In this document: positions 16,572-24,678 of the stretch, one piece after another
How the letters are laid out: each line of letters opens with the position of its first letter
How positions within the stretch are numbered: the first letter of the stretch is position 1
DNA from: Clostridia bacterium
GTDB lineage: Bacteria > Bacillota > Clostridia > Oscillospirales > CAG-272
Length of the DNA stretch: 53,391 nt
Direction of reading: 5' to 3'
Assembly: GCA_017461475.1 (NCBI GenBank)
Contig: JAFTXX010000015.1
Span: forward strand, 1 to 53,391
The notes under the pieces: model-generated
Databases searched by the model: none
Seen by the model: the letters and a program-made list of their open reading frames with translations, nothing else
Told to the model about the DNA's origin: nothing
Made by a program: the position numbers and the translations under genes

Positions 16572-16840
16572 TTTAGCGACTATGCCGCTGAACATGTGAA
16601 GTTTTGCGTACCGCAAAGTGAAGTTATCTACGATAGTGAAGTTTATTGCTAAAGCAATAAGTGAAGTTTGGCGCGAAGCGCCAAGTATTGGTTGATTTTT
16701 TGCCGCTTTGCGGCAAAAAATCTTCATTAACTCGCCGTTTAGGCGAACTTCACTGCGTAGCAACTTAACTGTCTCATGGACAACTTCACTCGCCGAATGG
16801 CGAACTTCATTTGTTTATGCGCTTCGCGCATAAACATACT
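16572..16840. repeat. Array of short variable hairpins with GTGAAGTT linkers (array 1)
   Basis: About ten different small palindromes such as TGGCGCGAAGCGCCA, TATTGCTAAAGCAATA, TCGCCGAATGGCGA and TGTCTCATGGACA. They are joined by a constant linker AGTGAAGTT on the left half and its complement AACTTCAC(T) on the right half. The centre holds a strong hairpin (GATTTTTTGCCGC / GCGGCAAAAAATC, about 16695-16723). The whole array is thus a large inverted repeat filling the 302-bp gap between trxB and the C39-like gene. No coding potential is visible. Confidence 0.85.
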
Positions 16841-17771
16841 AATAACTAAGCGTTTTTACAATAATGGGATACTCATTTAGCAAACTTTGCAGCGTGGTTC
16901 TTGATGCGGAGCCGGGGTCGTTGATTTTGAAATTCGCCGCGGTGAGAGTGCCGCCGCTAAAGCCTGTGACTACGGCAAAATGCGCTAAACCGTTTGACTT
17001 TTTGACATGGACTATGACCGGCTTGCCTGCGGCGAGGTTGTTGTAGATAAACTCAAGCGAAGCACCGCTTTGCGTATAGGGCGAGGGCCAATAGAGCGCG
17101 CCGCTTGATGTAAACTTCTGATTTTGGATAACGCTTTTGGGCGTAACTGTTTTGCCGGTGCGGTAACTTTCCGCCATGGCAAACGATGTTACGGCGCAGC
17201 CGTGCGTTGCGACGCTCTCGCCGCTGCCGGGAAGATACAGCGAGGAATAATTATACTGCTTGTACGAGGGCACCGAAAGCGTAACGGCTTTTTTCGATGC
17301 CGATGTGCCGCCTACGGTGAGGTATGCCTTTGACGCGTAACCGACGAGGTTACCGTTGTACAAAACCTTGTAAAAATCGCCGTATGTACCAAGGATAAGC
17401 ACTTCTTCACCCTTTTTAAGCTTGTCCTTTATCGCAGCAGAGGTGGACGCGGACGCGCGTACATTGAGCGAAGTCGAAGCGGTGGTGACCGTCGCGGTCT
17501 TTAAATTCAGTTCATTTATATAATTTGCAGAGACATAACCAAAAGCGTCGGGGGCATACTCGACGTACCACCAGTTGCCGCTTTTTTCGTGCAGGGTGAT
17601 GACCTGCCCGTCCCAAAGTCTTGTTTTTACCGAGGCCGACGTGCTTGCCGACGTGCGGACATTGAGCCGCGTATCAACATCGACAATGCCGCCGTCCACC
17701 GCCGCCACACCGACAGCCAGCGTTGCGGCTATTGAAACAGTAGTTATAAGGTATTTTAAATTCTTTTTCAT
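16839..17771 (-). CDS. Secreted SH3-domain / C39-like peptidase-fold protein
   Basis: A 310-residue exported protein. Residues 1-25 are a signal peptide (MKKNLKYLITTVSIAATLAV...). Two bacterial SH3 domains follow (about 30-90 with LNVRTSASTSASVKTRL, and about 95-155 with LNVRASASTSAAIKDKL), typical cell-wall binders. The C-terminal half (about 165-310) is a peptidase_C39_2-type papain fold: Cys in THGCAVTSFAMA, His in GLAHFAVVTGF, Asn/Asp in KINDPGS. It could hydrolyse peptides or act on wall peptides; the substrate is unknown. The start at 17771 has GGAGAGTTT upstream. Gene and hairpin array 1 meet at the stop codon. Confidence 0.85.
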   Translation of the reverse strand: MKKNLKYLITTVSIAATLAVGVAAVDGGIVDVDTRLNVRTSASTSASVKTRLWDGQVITLHEKSGNWWYVEYAPDAFGYVSANYINELNLKTATVTTASTSLNVRASASTSAAIKDKLKKGEEVLILGTYGDFYKVLYNGNLVGYASKAYLTVGGTSASKKAVTLSVPSYKQYNYSSLYLPGSGESVATHGCAVTSFAMAESYRTGKTVTPKSVIQNQKFTSSGALYWPSPYTQSGASLEFIYNNLAAGKPVIVHVKKSNGLAHFAVVTGFSGGTLTAANFKINDPGSASRTTLQSLLNEYPIIVKTLSY

Positions 17772-17851
17772 AAACTCTCCTTTCGTGAACACTCTAAGAT
17801 TTTACCATAGCAGGCTATGGGTTGCATAGTCCTAAATATCTGGCAAAAAAG

Positions 17852-17880
17852 TTGACATAATAAGGTTAAAAAGGTATAAT
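17852..17880 (+). promoter_or_regulatory. dus promoter
   Basis: TTGACA (17852-17857), 17-nt spacer, TATAAT (17875-17880): a perfect sigma-A promoter 28 bp before the dus ATG. Confidence 0.9.
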
Positions 17881-17908
17881 TTATATATTAAATTAAAAAG
17901 GAAAAATT

Positions 17909-18883
17909 ATGAAGATACATTCGATAAACATACCGCACGGGCTGTGCCTTGCGCCGCTTGCGGGAGTTAGCGACCGCGCGTTCCGCGTGATTTCCAAGGA
18001 CCACGGCGCGGAATATATGTGCAGTGAAATGGTAAGTGCGGCGGCGATTTGCTACGGCGACAAAAAGACGCCGAAACTGTGTGAGTTCGGCGACGACGAG
18101 ATGCCGCTCGCACTACAGCTCTTCGGTTCGCGCCCCGATTTTGTAAGCGAGGCAGCACGCCGAATTTCCGACGGTTCACTTGCGGATTATGTAAAAATTC
18201 CCGCGGCAATTGACATCAACATGGGATGCCCCGTTCGCAAAATAGTCTCAAACGGCGAGGGCAGCGCGCTGATGCGCGACATTCCGCTTGCCGCCAAAAT
18301 TGTCAGCGAGACCGTCAAGGCGGTAAATCTCCCGGTAACCGTAAAGATACGCGCGGGCTTTGACGAAGAAAACAAAAACGCGCCCGAAATGGCAAAGGCG
18401 CTTGAAGCCGCGGGCGCGGCAATGATATGCGTGCACGGCCGCACGCGCTCGCAGATGTACAGCGGCAAAGCCGACCTCAAGGTCATCGCCGCGGTGAAAA
18501 ACGCAGTAAAAATTCCCGTTGTAGGCAACGGCGACATCTTCTCCGCCGAGGCGGCAAAGACAATGTTTTCAGAGACCGGCTGCGACGGCATTATGATTGC
18601 CCGCGGCGCAATGGGCAACCCTTGGATATTCGATGAACTGACAGCATTTTTCGACGGCGAGCCCTACACACCGCCTACAATAAACGAGATAGTCGGCCAA
18701 GCGATGTACCACCTTGACCTCATGTGCGAGTTCAAGGACGAGCAGTTTGCCATCCCCGAAGCGCGCAAAATAATCTCCTACTACATCCACGACATCCCCG
18801 GCGCGGCATCCGTTCGCGGCTTGCTCAACCAAGCAACATCAAAAGATTTTATGAAAGAAGTTTTATATACTTTAACCATATAA
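17909..18883 (+). CDS. dus: tRNA-dihydrouridine synthase (DusB-like)
   Basis: FMN enzyme that reduces uridines in tRNA D-loops. The 324-residue TIM barrel has LAPLAGVSDRAFR, FGSRPDFVSEAAR, AIDINMGCPVRKIVSNGEGSAL with the catalytic Cys, VKIRAGFDEENKN, ICVHGRTRSQMYSG and VVGNGDIFSAEAA. The GCPVRKI motif and size fit the DusB/Bacillus Dus1 group; the exact tRNA positions cannot be read from sequence. Single gene between its own consensus promoter and a terminator. Confidence 0.94.
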   Translation: MKIHSINIPHGLCLAPLAGVSDRAFRVISKDHGAEYMCSEMVSAAAICYGDKKTPKLCEFGDDEMPLALQLFGSRPDFVSEAARRISDGSLADYVKIPAAIDINMGCPVRKIVSNGEGSALMRDIPLAAKIVSETVKAVNLPVTVKIRAGFDEENKNAPEMAKALEAAGAAMICVHGRTRSQMYSGKADLKVIAAVKNAVKIPVVGNGDIFSAEAAKTMFSETGCDGIMIARGAMGNPWIFDELTAFFDGEPYTPPTINEIVGQAMYHLDLMCEFKDEQFAIPEARKIISYYIHDIPGAASVRGLLNQATSKDFMKEVLYTLTI

Positions 18884-18910
18884 AAAGGAACTCGTGCGAG
18901 TTCCTTTTTT
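18882..18910 (+). terminator. dus terminator
   Basis: AAAAAGGAACTCG, TG loop, CGAGTTCCTTTTTT, overlapping the dus stop. The stem sequence GGAACTC/GAGTTCC recurs in the argF terminator at 23659-23683. Confidence 0.88.
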
Positions 18911-19016
18911 AGTGATATTATGTGCTGCGCAATAAACTGCCCGAAGGGCAATATAACTCGGCGAAGCCGAATATCACTGCGAAGCAATATAACTCGCCGA
19001 AAGGCGAATATAACTG
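18911..19016. repeat. Hairpin array with AGTGATATT/AATATAACT linkers (array 2)
   Basis: Starts with AGTGATATT and continues with small palindromes GCCCGAAGGGC, CGGCGAAGCCG, GCGAAGC and CGCCGAAAGGCG. These are separated by AATATAACT or AATATCACT, the complements of AGTTATATT and AGTGATATT. It has the same design as arrays 1, 3 and 4. It fills the gap between dus and the stalk-protein gene. Confidence 0.85.
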
Positions 19017-20828
19017 CTACTTCGTCAGCGTAGCTGTCGAAGTAGCCCCGTCCCACGCGACGGTTGCGCCGAGGTTTTCGGCAACAAATCTTACGGGGAG
19101 GTAGGTGCGGCTGTTTTCGATGAACGCGGGGGCATCGAGGGTAACTTCTACGCCGTTTACTTTGGCGGTGGTGGCACCTATAGTGATTTCAATAGTGGTG
19201 TCAGCGGTGGTGAGGGTTGCGGTGGATGTTGCACCGTCCCACTTAACTTCCGCGCCGAATGCTTCTGCTACAAAACGTACGGGAAGCATTGTGCGGCTCT
19301 CGCGGATGATGGGTGCCGCGTCAAGCGTCTTTGCAACATCGTTTACATAACCTACGGTCTCGCCGATAGTGAGCTTGACAACGGTAGGTTGGGTCTCTTC
19401 TTCACCGTAAACGGATACTACGAGGTTGTCAAAACAAGTATTGTTGATATTGCTCAGACCTGCGCTCGTGGTCGTTCCGCGGAGACGGAAGCCAAACGAG
19501 CCGCTTGACCAAAGAGACGTAGAACCGCACCAGGTCCAGAGCTGTTTACCGGTGTCGATATCGGTAATGGTAAGCTGGAGCAGAGTGCCTTTAACGGCAA
19601 CCTGCATATGAATGTTCATGCCGGGAGACATGATAACGGGAGAGACCTTGATGTTGCCCTCAAGCCATGTGCCGTCTGCCTTGCCTGCGCCGAGCGCACC
19701 CATGTTGCCGTTATTGGAAACAAAAGCAAGATAGCCCATGATGCTGCTGTCGGTATCGCCTGATACGTTTGCATAGTCGGAGCGGATAATTACGCCGCCC
19801 TGCGTCTGGATATTGTACATGTCAACGTCTACTACGTAGTCGGTGAGGGTCACAAGGTCCATGTCGCCGCCGTAAACGATGTGCGACTGTCCGCCTACAG
19901 CCGAGGTGAGGTAGAGCTTGCCCTGATATACTTCCCATGTGCCGCGGTACTGCGTGAAATCAGCGATAGATGCCGCGTTGTCAAAGGAGTTTTCGTATAC
20001 GGTGACAAGGTTTGAAGTGTCGATTGTCTCGCCGGTCACGGTAGCGTTGGGAGTGGTAGTTGTAGTTGTAGAACCGGTGTCGGTCGAGGGAGTGGTGGTA
20101 GTCGGAGGCGTGGTTGTGGTCGCGGTGTCGTCCGCGGTGGTAATCTTAAAGTTGTCAAAATATGCGTTGCCCGCGGAATATGCGTTTGACGATGTGTACG
20201 CCGCACGCATGCGCAAACCTACGGTGCCGTTGTTCCACACCTGGTCGTACTCGCTTGTACCTATCTTATAGGTGTATTCGTAAACGGTCTTGCCGTTGTC
20301 GATATTTGTCATCTCGATCTTGACATCATTGCCTTTTACAATGACCTTGATATGTACATTTGAACCGATATTGCAATTGCCTGATTTGCCTACGTTTATG
20401 TTGCCTTTGTAAGTACCTGTGTTTGTACTGCAGCCGAACGCGCCTTTTGCGGCATCGTTTGCAACAAAAGCAAGATAGCCATAAAAGCCGGAGTCCTGCG
20501 AGTCAACCGACGACTGCTGCGAGCGAAAAACAATACCGCCCGAGGTCTGGATATTCATGTAGTCAACTTCCGCAACGTAATCTGTAAGAACCTCGTCAGA
20601 CTGATAAATGATATGTGAAAAAGCCGAAGCGACGTTCAGACCGGGGTCAAGATTTTCGGTGAGATAAAGTCCGCCGTCCTTGATTTCCCACTGCGCGCGG
20701 TACTGCTTAAAGTCGGAAAGCGTGCTCGGATTTGAAAAGTCATTTTCATAAATCACAGTTTCCTCCGCGCCGACGCTTATCGCAAACATAGCCACGGTGA
20801 GAATAATGCAAAGCAATAATTTTTTCAT
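19017..20828 (-). CDS. Large secreted protein: two concanavalin-like repeats plus copper-amine-oxidase-N stalk domains
   Basis: A 603-residue exported protein. Residues 1-20 are a signal peptide (MKKLLLCIILTVAMFAISVGA). Two homologous ~200-residue beta-rich modules follow (about 22-235 and 280-480). Both open with VYENSF/IYENDF and a Trp-containing strand, and share GGIVFRS/GGVIIRS, GYLAFV and YFDNFKI/CFDNLVV, as in LamG/DUF1080-like carbohydrate-binding or scaffold folds. A Thr/Pro linker (about 240-270) separates them. The C terminus (about 485-603) holds two copper-amine-oxidase-N-like motifs (RTMLPVRFVAEAFGAEVKWDG, RTYLPVRFVAENLGATVAWDG). No catalytic domain is recognised. Likely a surface polymer-binding protein; function is unknown. 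Confidence 0.85.
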   Translation of the reverse strand: MKKLLLCIILTVAMFAISVGAEETVIYENDFSNPSTLSDFKQYRAQWEIKDGGLYLTENLDPGLNVASAFSHIIYQSDEVLTDYVAEVDYMNIQTSGGIVFRSQQSSVDSQDSGFYGYLAFVANDAAKGAFGCSTNTGTYKGNINVGKSGNCNIGSNVHIKVIVKGNDVKIEMTNIDNGKTVYEYTYKIGTSEYDQVWNNGTVGLRMRAAYTSSNAYSAGNAYFDNFKITTADDTATTTTPPTTTTPSTDTGSTTTTTTPNATVTGETIDTSNLVTVYENSFDNAASIADFTQYRGTWEVYQGKLYLTSAVGGQSHIVYGGDMDLVTLTDYVVDVDMYNIQTQGGVIIRSDYANVSGDTDSSIMGYLAFVSNNGNMGALGAGKADGTWLEGNIKVSPVIMSPGMNIHMQVAVKGTLLQLTITDIDTGKQLWTWCGSTSLWSSGSFGFRLRGTTTSAGLSNINNTCFDNLVVSVYGEEETQPTVVKLTIGETVGYVNDVAKTLDAAPIIRESRTMLPVRFVAEAFGAEVKWDGATSTATLTTADTTIEITIGATTAKVNGVEVTLDAPAFIENSRTYLPVRFVAENLGATVAWDGATSTATLTK

Positions 20829-20856
20829 ATTAGCCTCCTTGTTTTTGTGCAAAACT

Positions 20857-20872
20857 TATAAGTACACTTATA
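20857..20872 (-). promoter_or_regulatory. Palindrome in the promoter region of the stalk-protein gene
   Basis: TATAAGT / ACTTATA around a 2-bp centre, overlapping a -10-like TATAAG that lies 18 nt after a TTGACT on the minus strand. It is a possible operator; no regulator is encoded nearby. Confidence 0.35.
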
Positions 20873-20954
20873 TTTTCGCACATTTCAGAGTCAAAGTCAA
20901 CAGAATACGTGTGCAAGTTCTTTCTTAATGTGTACAAAAAGTACAAAAAGTCAG

Positions 20955-21704
20955 CTATGCTTTTACCGTTATTTCAACAGCCGAAGTGTCGGCGTTTTTT
21001 ATGATTGGAACAAATCTTATGTAAAATCCGTGGCGCTCGCACTCATCGGCGTATTTTTTGCCACGCAAAGCGGCGCTGTATTTATTAATACCCTCTTTCA
21101 TTTCGAAATCGGGCGCTGTCAAAGTGAAACCGCTCGCAGTCTTTGATACACAAAACAGTTTTTCAACGCTGTTTTTTCCTTCATAATAAATCAATGCGGC
21201 GTCTTCGATGTCAACATCTTCAATAAAGGTTATATCAACTGCAATTCCCCTGACCGCACCGCCGTAATTGGTATAGCCTGCGAGATAGCGCGAGCCGTTT
21301 TTGCAAACAGCATCATGCATATACTCGGTAAATTCGGGTGCGCCGTCAGCAACAAAAGGCGGTTCTTCAAACGCGTTGTATAAATCGCTGAACATGCAGA
21401 CATGCACCTCTCCGCAAAACTCCGCGTGGATTTGCGGCATGGCGATGACCTCGCTTTTGAACTCTGCGCAAAGAAGCTCGGTCATTTCGGAAAGTTCTTC
21501 ATCCGACATCGTATCAAAATACGGTGAAACCGCAGTCATGTATTTTTCACCGTCCGCCGCATACACCACTACGGCAAACAACGCCTTTGAGCGGTCTTTG
21601 ACCAGGTGATAGCCTTTGTGTTCAAACACTCTGTGCATGTACAGTTCGATATAATCGCCGTAGAAGTTAAAACCTTTTTTTCGGATGAGAAATGCGCTTT
21701 TCAT
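20955..21704 (-). CDS. Protein of unknown function, 249 residues
   Basis: Not recognised. The product is soluble, without signal peptide or membrane helix, acidic and rich in aromatic residues. It starts MKSAFLIRKKGFNFYGDYIEL and has paired alpha/beta-looking segments (ALFAVVVYAADGEKYMTAVSP, FYIRFVPIIKNADTSAVEI). The start at 21704 is chosen because GAGGTG lies 6 nt upstream; a GTG three codons earlier is the alternative. It stands alone between the stalk-protein promoter and hairpin array 3. The strong ribosome site and codon usage like its neighbours support a real gene. Confidence 0.7.
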   Translation of the reverse strand: MKSAFLIRKKGFNFYGDYIELYMHRVFEHKGYHLVKDRSKALFAVVVYAADGEKYMTAVSPYFDTMSDEELSEMTELLCAEFKSEVIAMPQIHAEFCGEVHVCMFSDLYNAFEEPPFVADGAPEFTEYMHDAVCKNGSRYLAGYTNYGGAVRGIAVDITFIEDVDIEDAALIYYEGKNSVEKLFCVSKTASGFTLTAPDFEMKEGINKYSAALRGKKYADECERHGFYIRFVPIIKNADTSAVEITVKA

Positions 21705-21780
21705 GTGTGTCACCTCAATGCGATTATATCATAAAAGTGAATCAGGTGCAATATAATCGGCATAGTGAGGATTTTACGGA

Positions 21781-21955
21781 TAAAATGAAATCGTGAACAG
21801 AGTTCACGATGAAATCCAAAACAAGTTTTGGATGAAATCTTCGCTAACGCTCAGATGAAATTAAATCCGTCTTTAACCGCCGCAGGCGATTTCATCTGCG
21901 CAGCAGATTTCATCCATCGAAGATGGATTTATCCCGTCGTAAGACGGATTTAGTT
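21781..21955. repeat. Hairpin array with ATGAAAT linkers (array 3)
   Basis: Palindromes ATCGTGAAC..GTTCACGAT, ATCCAAAAC..GTTTTGGAT, ATCTGCGCAGCAGAT, ATCCATCGAAGATGGAT and TCCGTC..GACGGA. They are joined by GAA on the left and TTC on the right, giving the linker ATGAAAT and its complement ATTTCAT. The array changes orientation near its middle. It lies between the unknown gene and the tRNA terminator. Confidence 0.82.
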
Positions 21956-21990
21956 GAAAAAAGCCATTTGCTAAAGCAAATGGCTTTTTT
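21956..21990 (-). terminator. Terminator after tRNA-Trp
   Basis: Minus-strand AAGCCATTTGC, TTTA loop, GCAAATGGCTTTTTT immediately downstream of the tRNA-Trp 3' end. Confidence 0.88.
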
Positions 21991-21992
21991 CT

Positions 21993-22068
21993 TGGCAGGG
22001 GCAGAAGGACTCGAACCCACGACCCATGGTTTTGGAGACCAGTACTCTACCAACTGAGCTATACCCCT
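21993..22068 (-). tRNA. tRNA-Trp (anticodon CCA)
   Basis: 76 nt with an encoded CCA end. Acceptor AGGGGTA pairs with TGCCCCT. D-loop AGCTCAGTTGGTAGAG, anticodon loop CTCCAAA (CCA), and T-loop GGGTTCGAGTCC are all present. It is co-transcribed behind tRNA-Gly and ahead of a terminator. Confidence 0.95.
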
Positions 22069-22071
22069 GTA

Positions 22072-22145
<74 letters not shown>

Positions 22146-22163
22146 ATTTAATAATGCCATATT

Positions 22164-22192
22164 ATGATATCACAATTTTATCGAACTGTCAA
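22164..22192 (-). promoter_or_regulatory. Promoter of the tRNA-Gly/tRNA-Trp pair
   Basis: Minus-strand TTGACA (22192-22187), 17-nt spacer, TATCAT (22169-22164), about 20 bp before tRNA-Gly. Confidence 0.85.
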
Positions 22193-22221
22193 GTAAATTT
22201 TTCAAAAACTTTTATGCGGGA

Positions 22222-22250
22222 TTGACTTTTTTATTTAAATGCGATATACT
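22222..22250 (+). promoter_or_regulatory. mscS promoter
   Basis: TTGACT (22222-22227), 17-nt spacer, TATACT (22245-22250), divergent from the tRNA promoter. Confidence 0.85.
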
Positions 22251-22280
22251 CATTACAGTAAAATTACTCAGGAGGTACAT

Positions 22281-23117
22281 ATGACTTACTTAGAAGGAAT
22301 TCTTTCCACCGTTCGTTCGTTCATAACAGGCAGTGTGATAAACTTTATCTTCTCCGCACTTTGCGCACTTGCATTCGTACTCATCGGATTTAAGCTCTCG
22401 AGCGTTATTGTAAACATCATTAAAAAGAGCAAGGGCTTTCAGAAGCTCGATGACAGCGTTGAGAGTTTTCTCGCTTCGCTTATCAACATCACTATCAAGA
22501 TTCTGGTAGTTGTCGTTGCCGCTACTATCGTAGGCTTTGACGTAACCGCACTTTCTGCAGTTATTGCAACCTTTGGTGTTACCGCGGGTCTTGCGCTTCA
22601 GGGCAGCCTTTCAAACCTCACAGGCGGCATTATGATTCTCATTTTCCGCCCCTTTAAAGTCGGTGACTACATCGACAATCACACCGACAGCGGTACGGTT
22701 AAGGAAATCGGTATTTTCTATACCACACTTATAACAGGTGACAACAAGACCATCACCGTTCCCAACGGCAACCTCTCAAATGCTACCGTTGTCAACTACA
22801 GCACACAGTCCACCCGCCGTGTTGACATCGAGTTCTCGGTTGCTTACACATCCGATATCGACAAGGTCAACAAGGTGATGCTCACCGTTGCAAATGCAAA
22901 CGAGCAGATTCTTAAAGACCCCGCTCCTTTCGTAGCACTTCTCCGTCAGGACGCAAGCGCACTCGTATTTGTAGTCCGCGCATGGTGCAACTCGTCCGAT
23001 TACTGGAGCGTTTACTTCGCGCTTGAAGAAAACATGAAGAAAGCCTTCGACGCAATGGGCATTGAGATTCCTTTCAACCAGCTCGACGTACACTTCGACA
23101 AAGAAAATCAGCAGTAA
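22281..23117 (+). CDS. mscS: Small-conductance mechanosensitive channel (MscS family)
   Basis: Tension-gated channel releasing solutes under hypo-osmotic shock, in the cytoplasmic membrane. The 278-residue product has three hydrophobic segments (about 15-45, 65-85 and 90-120). The pore helix VTALSAVIATFGVTAGLALQGSLSNL is followed by the MscS beta domain signature GGIMILIFRPFKVGDYI, and IGIFYTTLITGDNKTITVPNGNLSN. The start at 22281 is fixed by AGGAGG 5 nt upstream; the frame also runs 14 codons further up without a ribosome site. Own promoter and terminator. Confidence 0.95.
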   Translation: MTYLEGILSTVRSFITGSVINFIFSALCALAFVLIGFKLSSVIVNIIKKSKGFQKLDDSVESFLASLINITIKILVVVVAATIVGFDVTALSAVIATFGVTAGLALQGSLSNLTGGIMILIFRPFKVGDYIDNHTDSGTVKEIGIFYTTLITGDNKTITVPNGNLSNATVVNYSTQSTRRVDIEFSVAYTSDIDKVNKVMLTVANANEQILKDPAPFVALLRQDASALVFVVRAWCNSSDYWSVYFALEENMKKAFDAMGIEIPFNQLDVHFDKENQQ

Positions 23118-23129
23118 GAATTATCAGAA

Positions 23130-23157
23130 AAAGCAAGCCTTTTGGCTTGCTTTTTTA
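23130..23157 (+). terminator. mscS terminator
   Basis: AAAAGCAAGCC, TTTT loop, GGCTTGCTTTTTT right after the mscS stop. Confidence 0.88.
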
Positions 23158-23164
23158 TGCAAAT

Positions 23165-23192
23165 GCGGCGTAAGCCTAAAGGCTTGCGCCGC
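23165..23192. repeat. 28-bp palindrome after mscS
   Basis: GCGGCGTAAGCC, TAAA loop, GGCTTGCGCCGC (11 of 12 pairs). From here to about 23410 no gene is visible: frames are short, lack ribosome sites and have no recognisable motif. The stretch may be decayed sequence. Confidence 0.65.
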
Positions 23193-23410
23193 ACAAGGAG
23201 AACGGGAAGGCTCAATGCGCATTCAGGCGTGCACCTTGCCTATACGCATATCGCCACGGCTATACACCGCAACTGTTTTTGTCATTTCCCAAGCTGGTTT
23301 TACCATAAATTGCCTGAAAAACTACTCGTATTTTGTCGTCTGCAAAAAAAATTATAGAAAATACCGTGTCTGCTTTCGTGTCGGCAATACTGTTTCGCAA
23401 AAGATAAATT

Positions 23411-23648
23411 AGTGTTTAGCGTATAAGCAAACATCTCCCCGCAAGATCCTTCACTTCGCCCATACTCGCTTTGCGAGTATGGCAGGAACCTTCGGTTCCT
23501 TGTGCTCCATTCGAGGATGACAAGCGGGGGTTGTTACCGTGCGTAAACAAAGACTTTTTAGCACTCTGCTCAAACCCGCCCTTGTCATCCTTGAGCGTCA
23601 GCGAAGGATCTCGGGCGGAGATGTTTGTAACATAAACATCAATTTACC
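23411..23648. repeat. MITE-like palindromic element, copy D, with nested hairpins
   Basis: The usual arms (AACATCTCCCCGCAAGATCC, GGATCTCGGGCGGAGATGTT) and end AAACATCAATTTA. The left loop is enlarged by two extra small hairpins, CCATACTCGC/GCGAGTATGG and AGGAACC/GGTTCCT. It lies downstream of argF. Confidence 0.85.
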
Positions 23649-23658
23649 CCATTAACGC

Positions 23659-23683
23659 AAAAAGGAACTCATGCGAGTTCCTT
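23659..23683 (-). terminator. Terminator of the arginine operon
   Basis: Minus-strand AAGGAACTC, GCAT loop, GAGTTCCTTTTT, about 10 bp after the argF stop. Confidence 0.82.
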
Positions 23684-23693
23684 ATGTTCATTA

Positions 23694-24677
23694 TTATAAT
23701 GTCGCCGCCATGACTGCTTTTATGGTGTGCATGCGGTTTTCGGCTTCGTCAAAGACGATGGAGCGACAGCTCTCGAAGGCTTCGTCGGTGACTTCCATGC
23801 AAGTCAGCCCGAATTTTTCGTAGATTTCCTTACCGATCTTGGTCTTGAGGTCATGGAACGCGGGGAGACAGTGCATAAATACGCAATCGTCGCCTGCGTT
23901 TTCGAGCAGTTCCATTGTTACGCGGTAGGGGGTGAGCTCCTTGATACGCTCTTCCCAAACGCTATCGGGCTCGCCCATGGATACCCAAACGTCGGTGTAG
24001 AGAACCTTTGCGCCCTTGGTTGCGGCGATGGGATCCTCAATAAATTCGAGGGTCGCGCCTGTTTCCTTGGCGATTTTTTCGCACTCTGCGATAAGCTTTG
24101 CATCAGGGAAATACTTCTTAGGTGCGCATGCGACAAAGTGCATGCCCATCTTTGCACAGCCGACCATGAGCGAGTTGCCCATGTTGTAGCGTGCGTCGCC
24201 GAGGTACACGAGTTTTACACCCTTGAGAGTGCCAAACTGCTCGCGAATTGTGAGGAAGTCGGCGAGAATCTGAGTGGGGTGGAACTCATTTGTGAGACCG
24301 TTCCACACGGGAACGCCTGCGTATGCGGCAAGCTCCTCAACTATATCCTGACCGAAACCGCGGTACTCGATACCGTCAAACATGCGTCCGAGAACGCGTG
24401 CGGTGTCGGCGATGCTCTCCTTTTTGCCGATCTGCGAACCGGTGGGGTCGAGATAAACGGGGTGCATACCGAGGTCAGCCGCCGCTACTTCAAATGCGCA
24501 GCGGGTACGGGTACTGGTCTTTTCAAATATAAGCGCAATGTTTTTACCCTCGCACATGCGGTGCGGGATTCCTGCTTTCTTCTTTGCCTTGAGGTCAGCC
24601 GCAAGGTCGAGAAGTCCCTCAATCTCGGCGGGGGTAAAGTCAAGCAGTTTTAAAAAATGTTTACCTTTGAGATTCAT
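23694..24677 (-). CDS. argF: Ornithine carbamoyltransferase
   Basis: Makes citrulline from ornithine and carbamoyl phosphate. The 327-residue product has the carbamoyl-phosphate loop [16 protein letters not shown], the Gln-rich [30 protein letters not shown] with the HPTQ signature, [19 protein letters not shown], and [10 protein letters not shown] with the catalytic Cys. An anabolic role is supported by the biosynthetic neighbours. The ATG at 24677 lies one base after the argD stop; last gene of the operon. Confidence 0.96.
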   Translation of the reverse strand: MNLKGKHFLKLLDFTPAEIEGLLDLAADLKAKKKAGIPHRMCEGKNIALIFEKTSTRTRCAFEVAAADLGMHPVYLDPTGSQIGKKESIADTARVLGRMFDGIEYRGFGQDIVEELAAYAGVPVWNGLTNEFHPTQILADFLTIREQFGTLKGVKLVYLGDARYNMGNSLMVGCAKMGMHFVACAPKKYFPDAKLIAECEKIAKETGATLEFIEDPIAATKGAKVLYTDVWVSMGEPDSVWEERIKELTPYRVTMELLENAGDDCVFMHCLPAFHDLKTKIGKEIYEKFGLTCMEVTDEAFESCRSIVFDEAENRMHTIKAVMAATL

Positions 24678-24678
24678 A

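Noticed and set aside
16572-16840. CRISPR array
   Set aside because: Repeats are only 8-10 bp, spacers are palindromes, orientation flips and no cas genes are near.
23062-23412. 116-residue frame after mscS
   Set aside because: It starts inside mscS, crosses its terminator, has no ribosome site and no recognisable motif.
23727-24653. 308-residue frame on the plus strand, opposite argF
   Set aside because: It is the antisense shadow of argF in a GC-rich gene; no ribosome site and Cys/His-rich low-plausibility translation.
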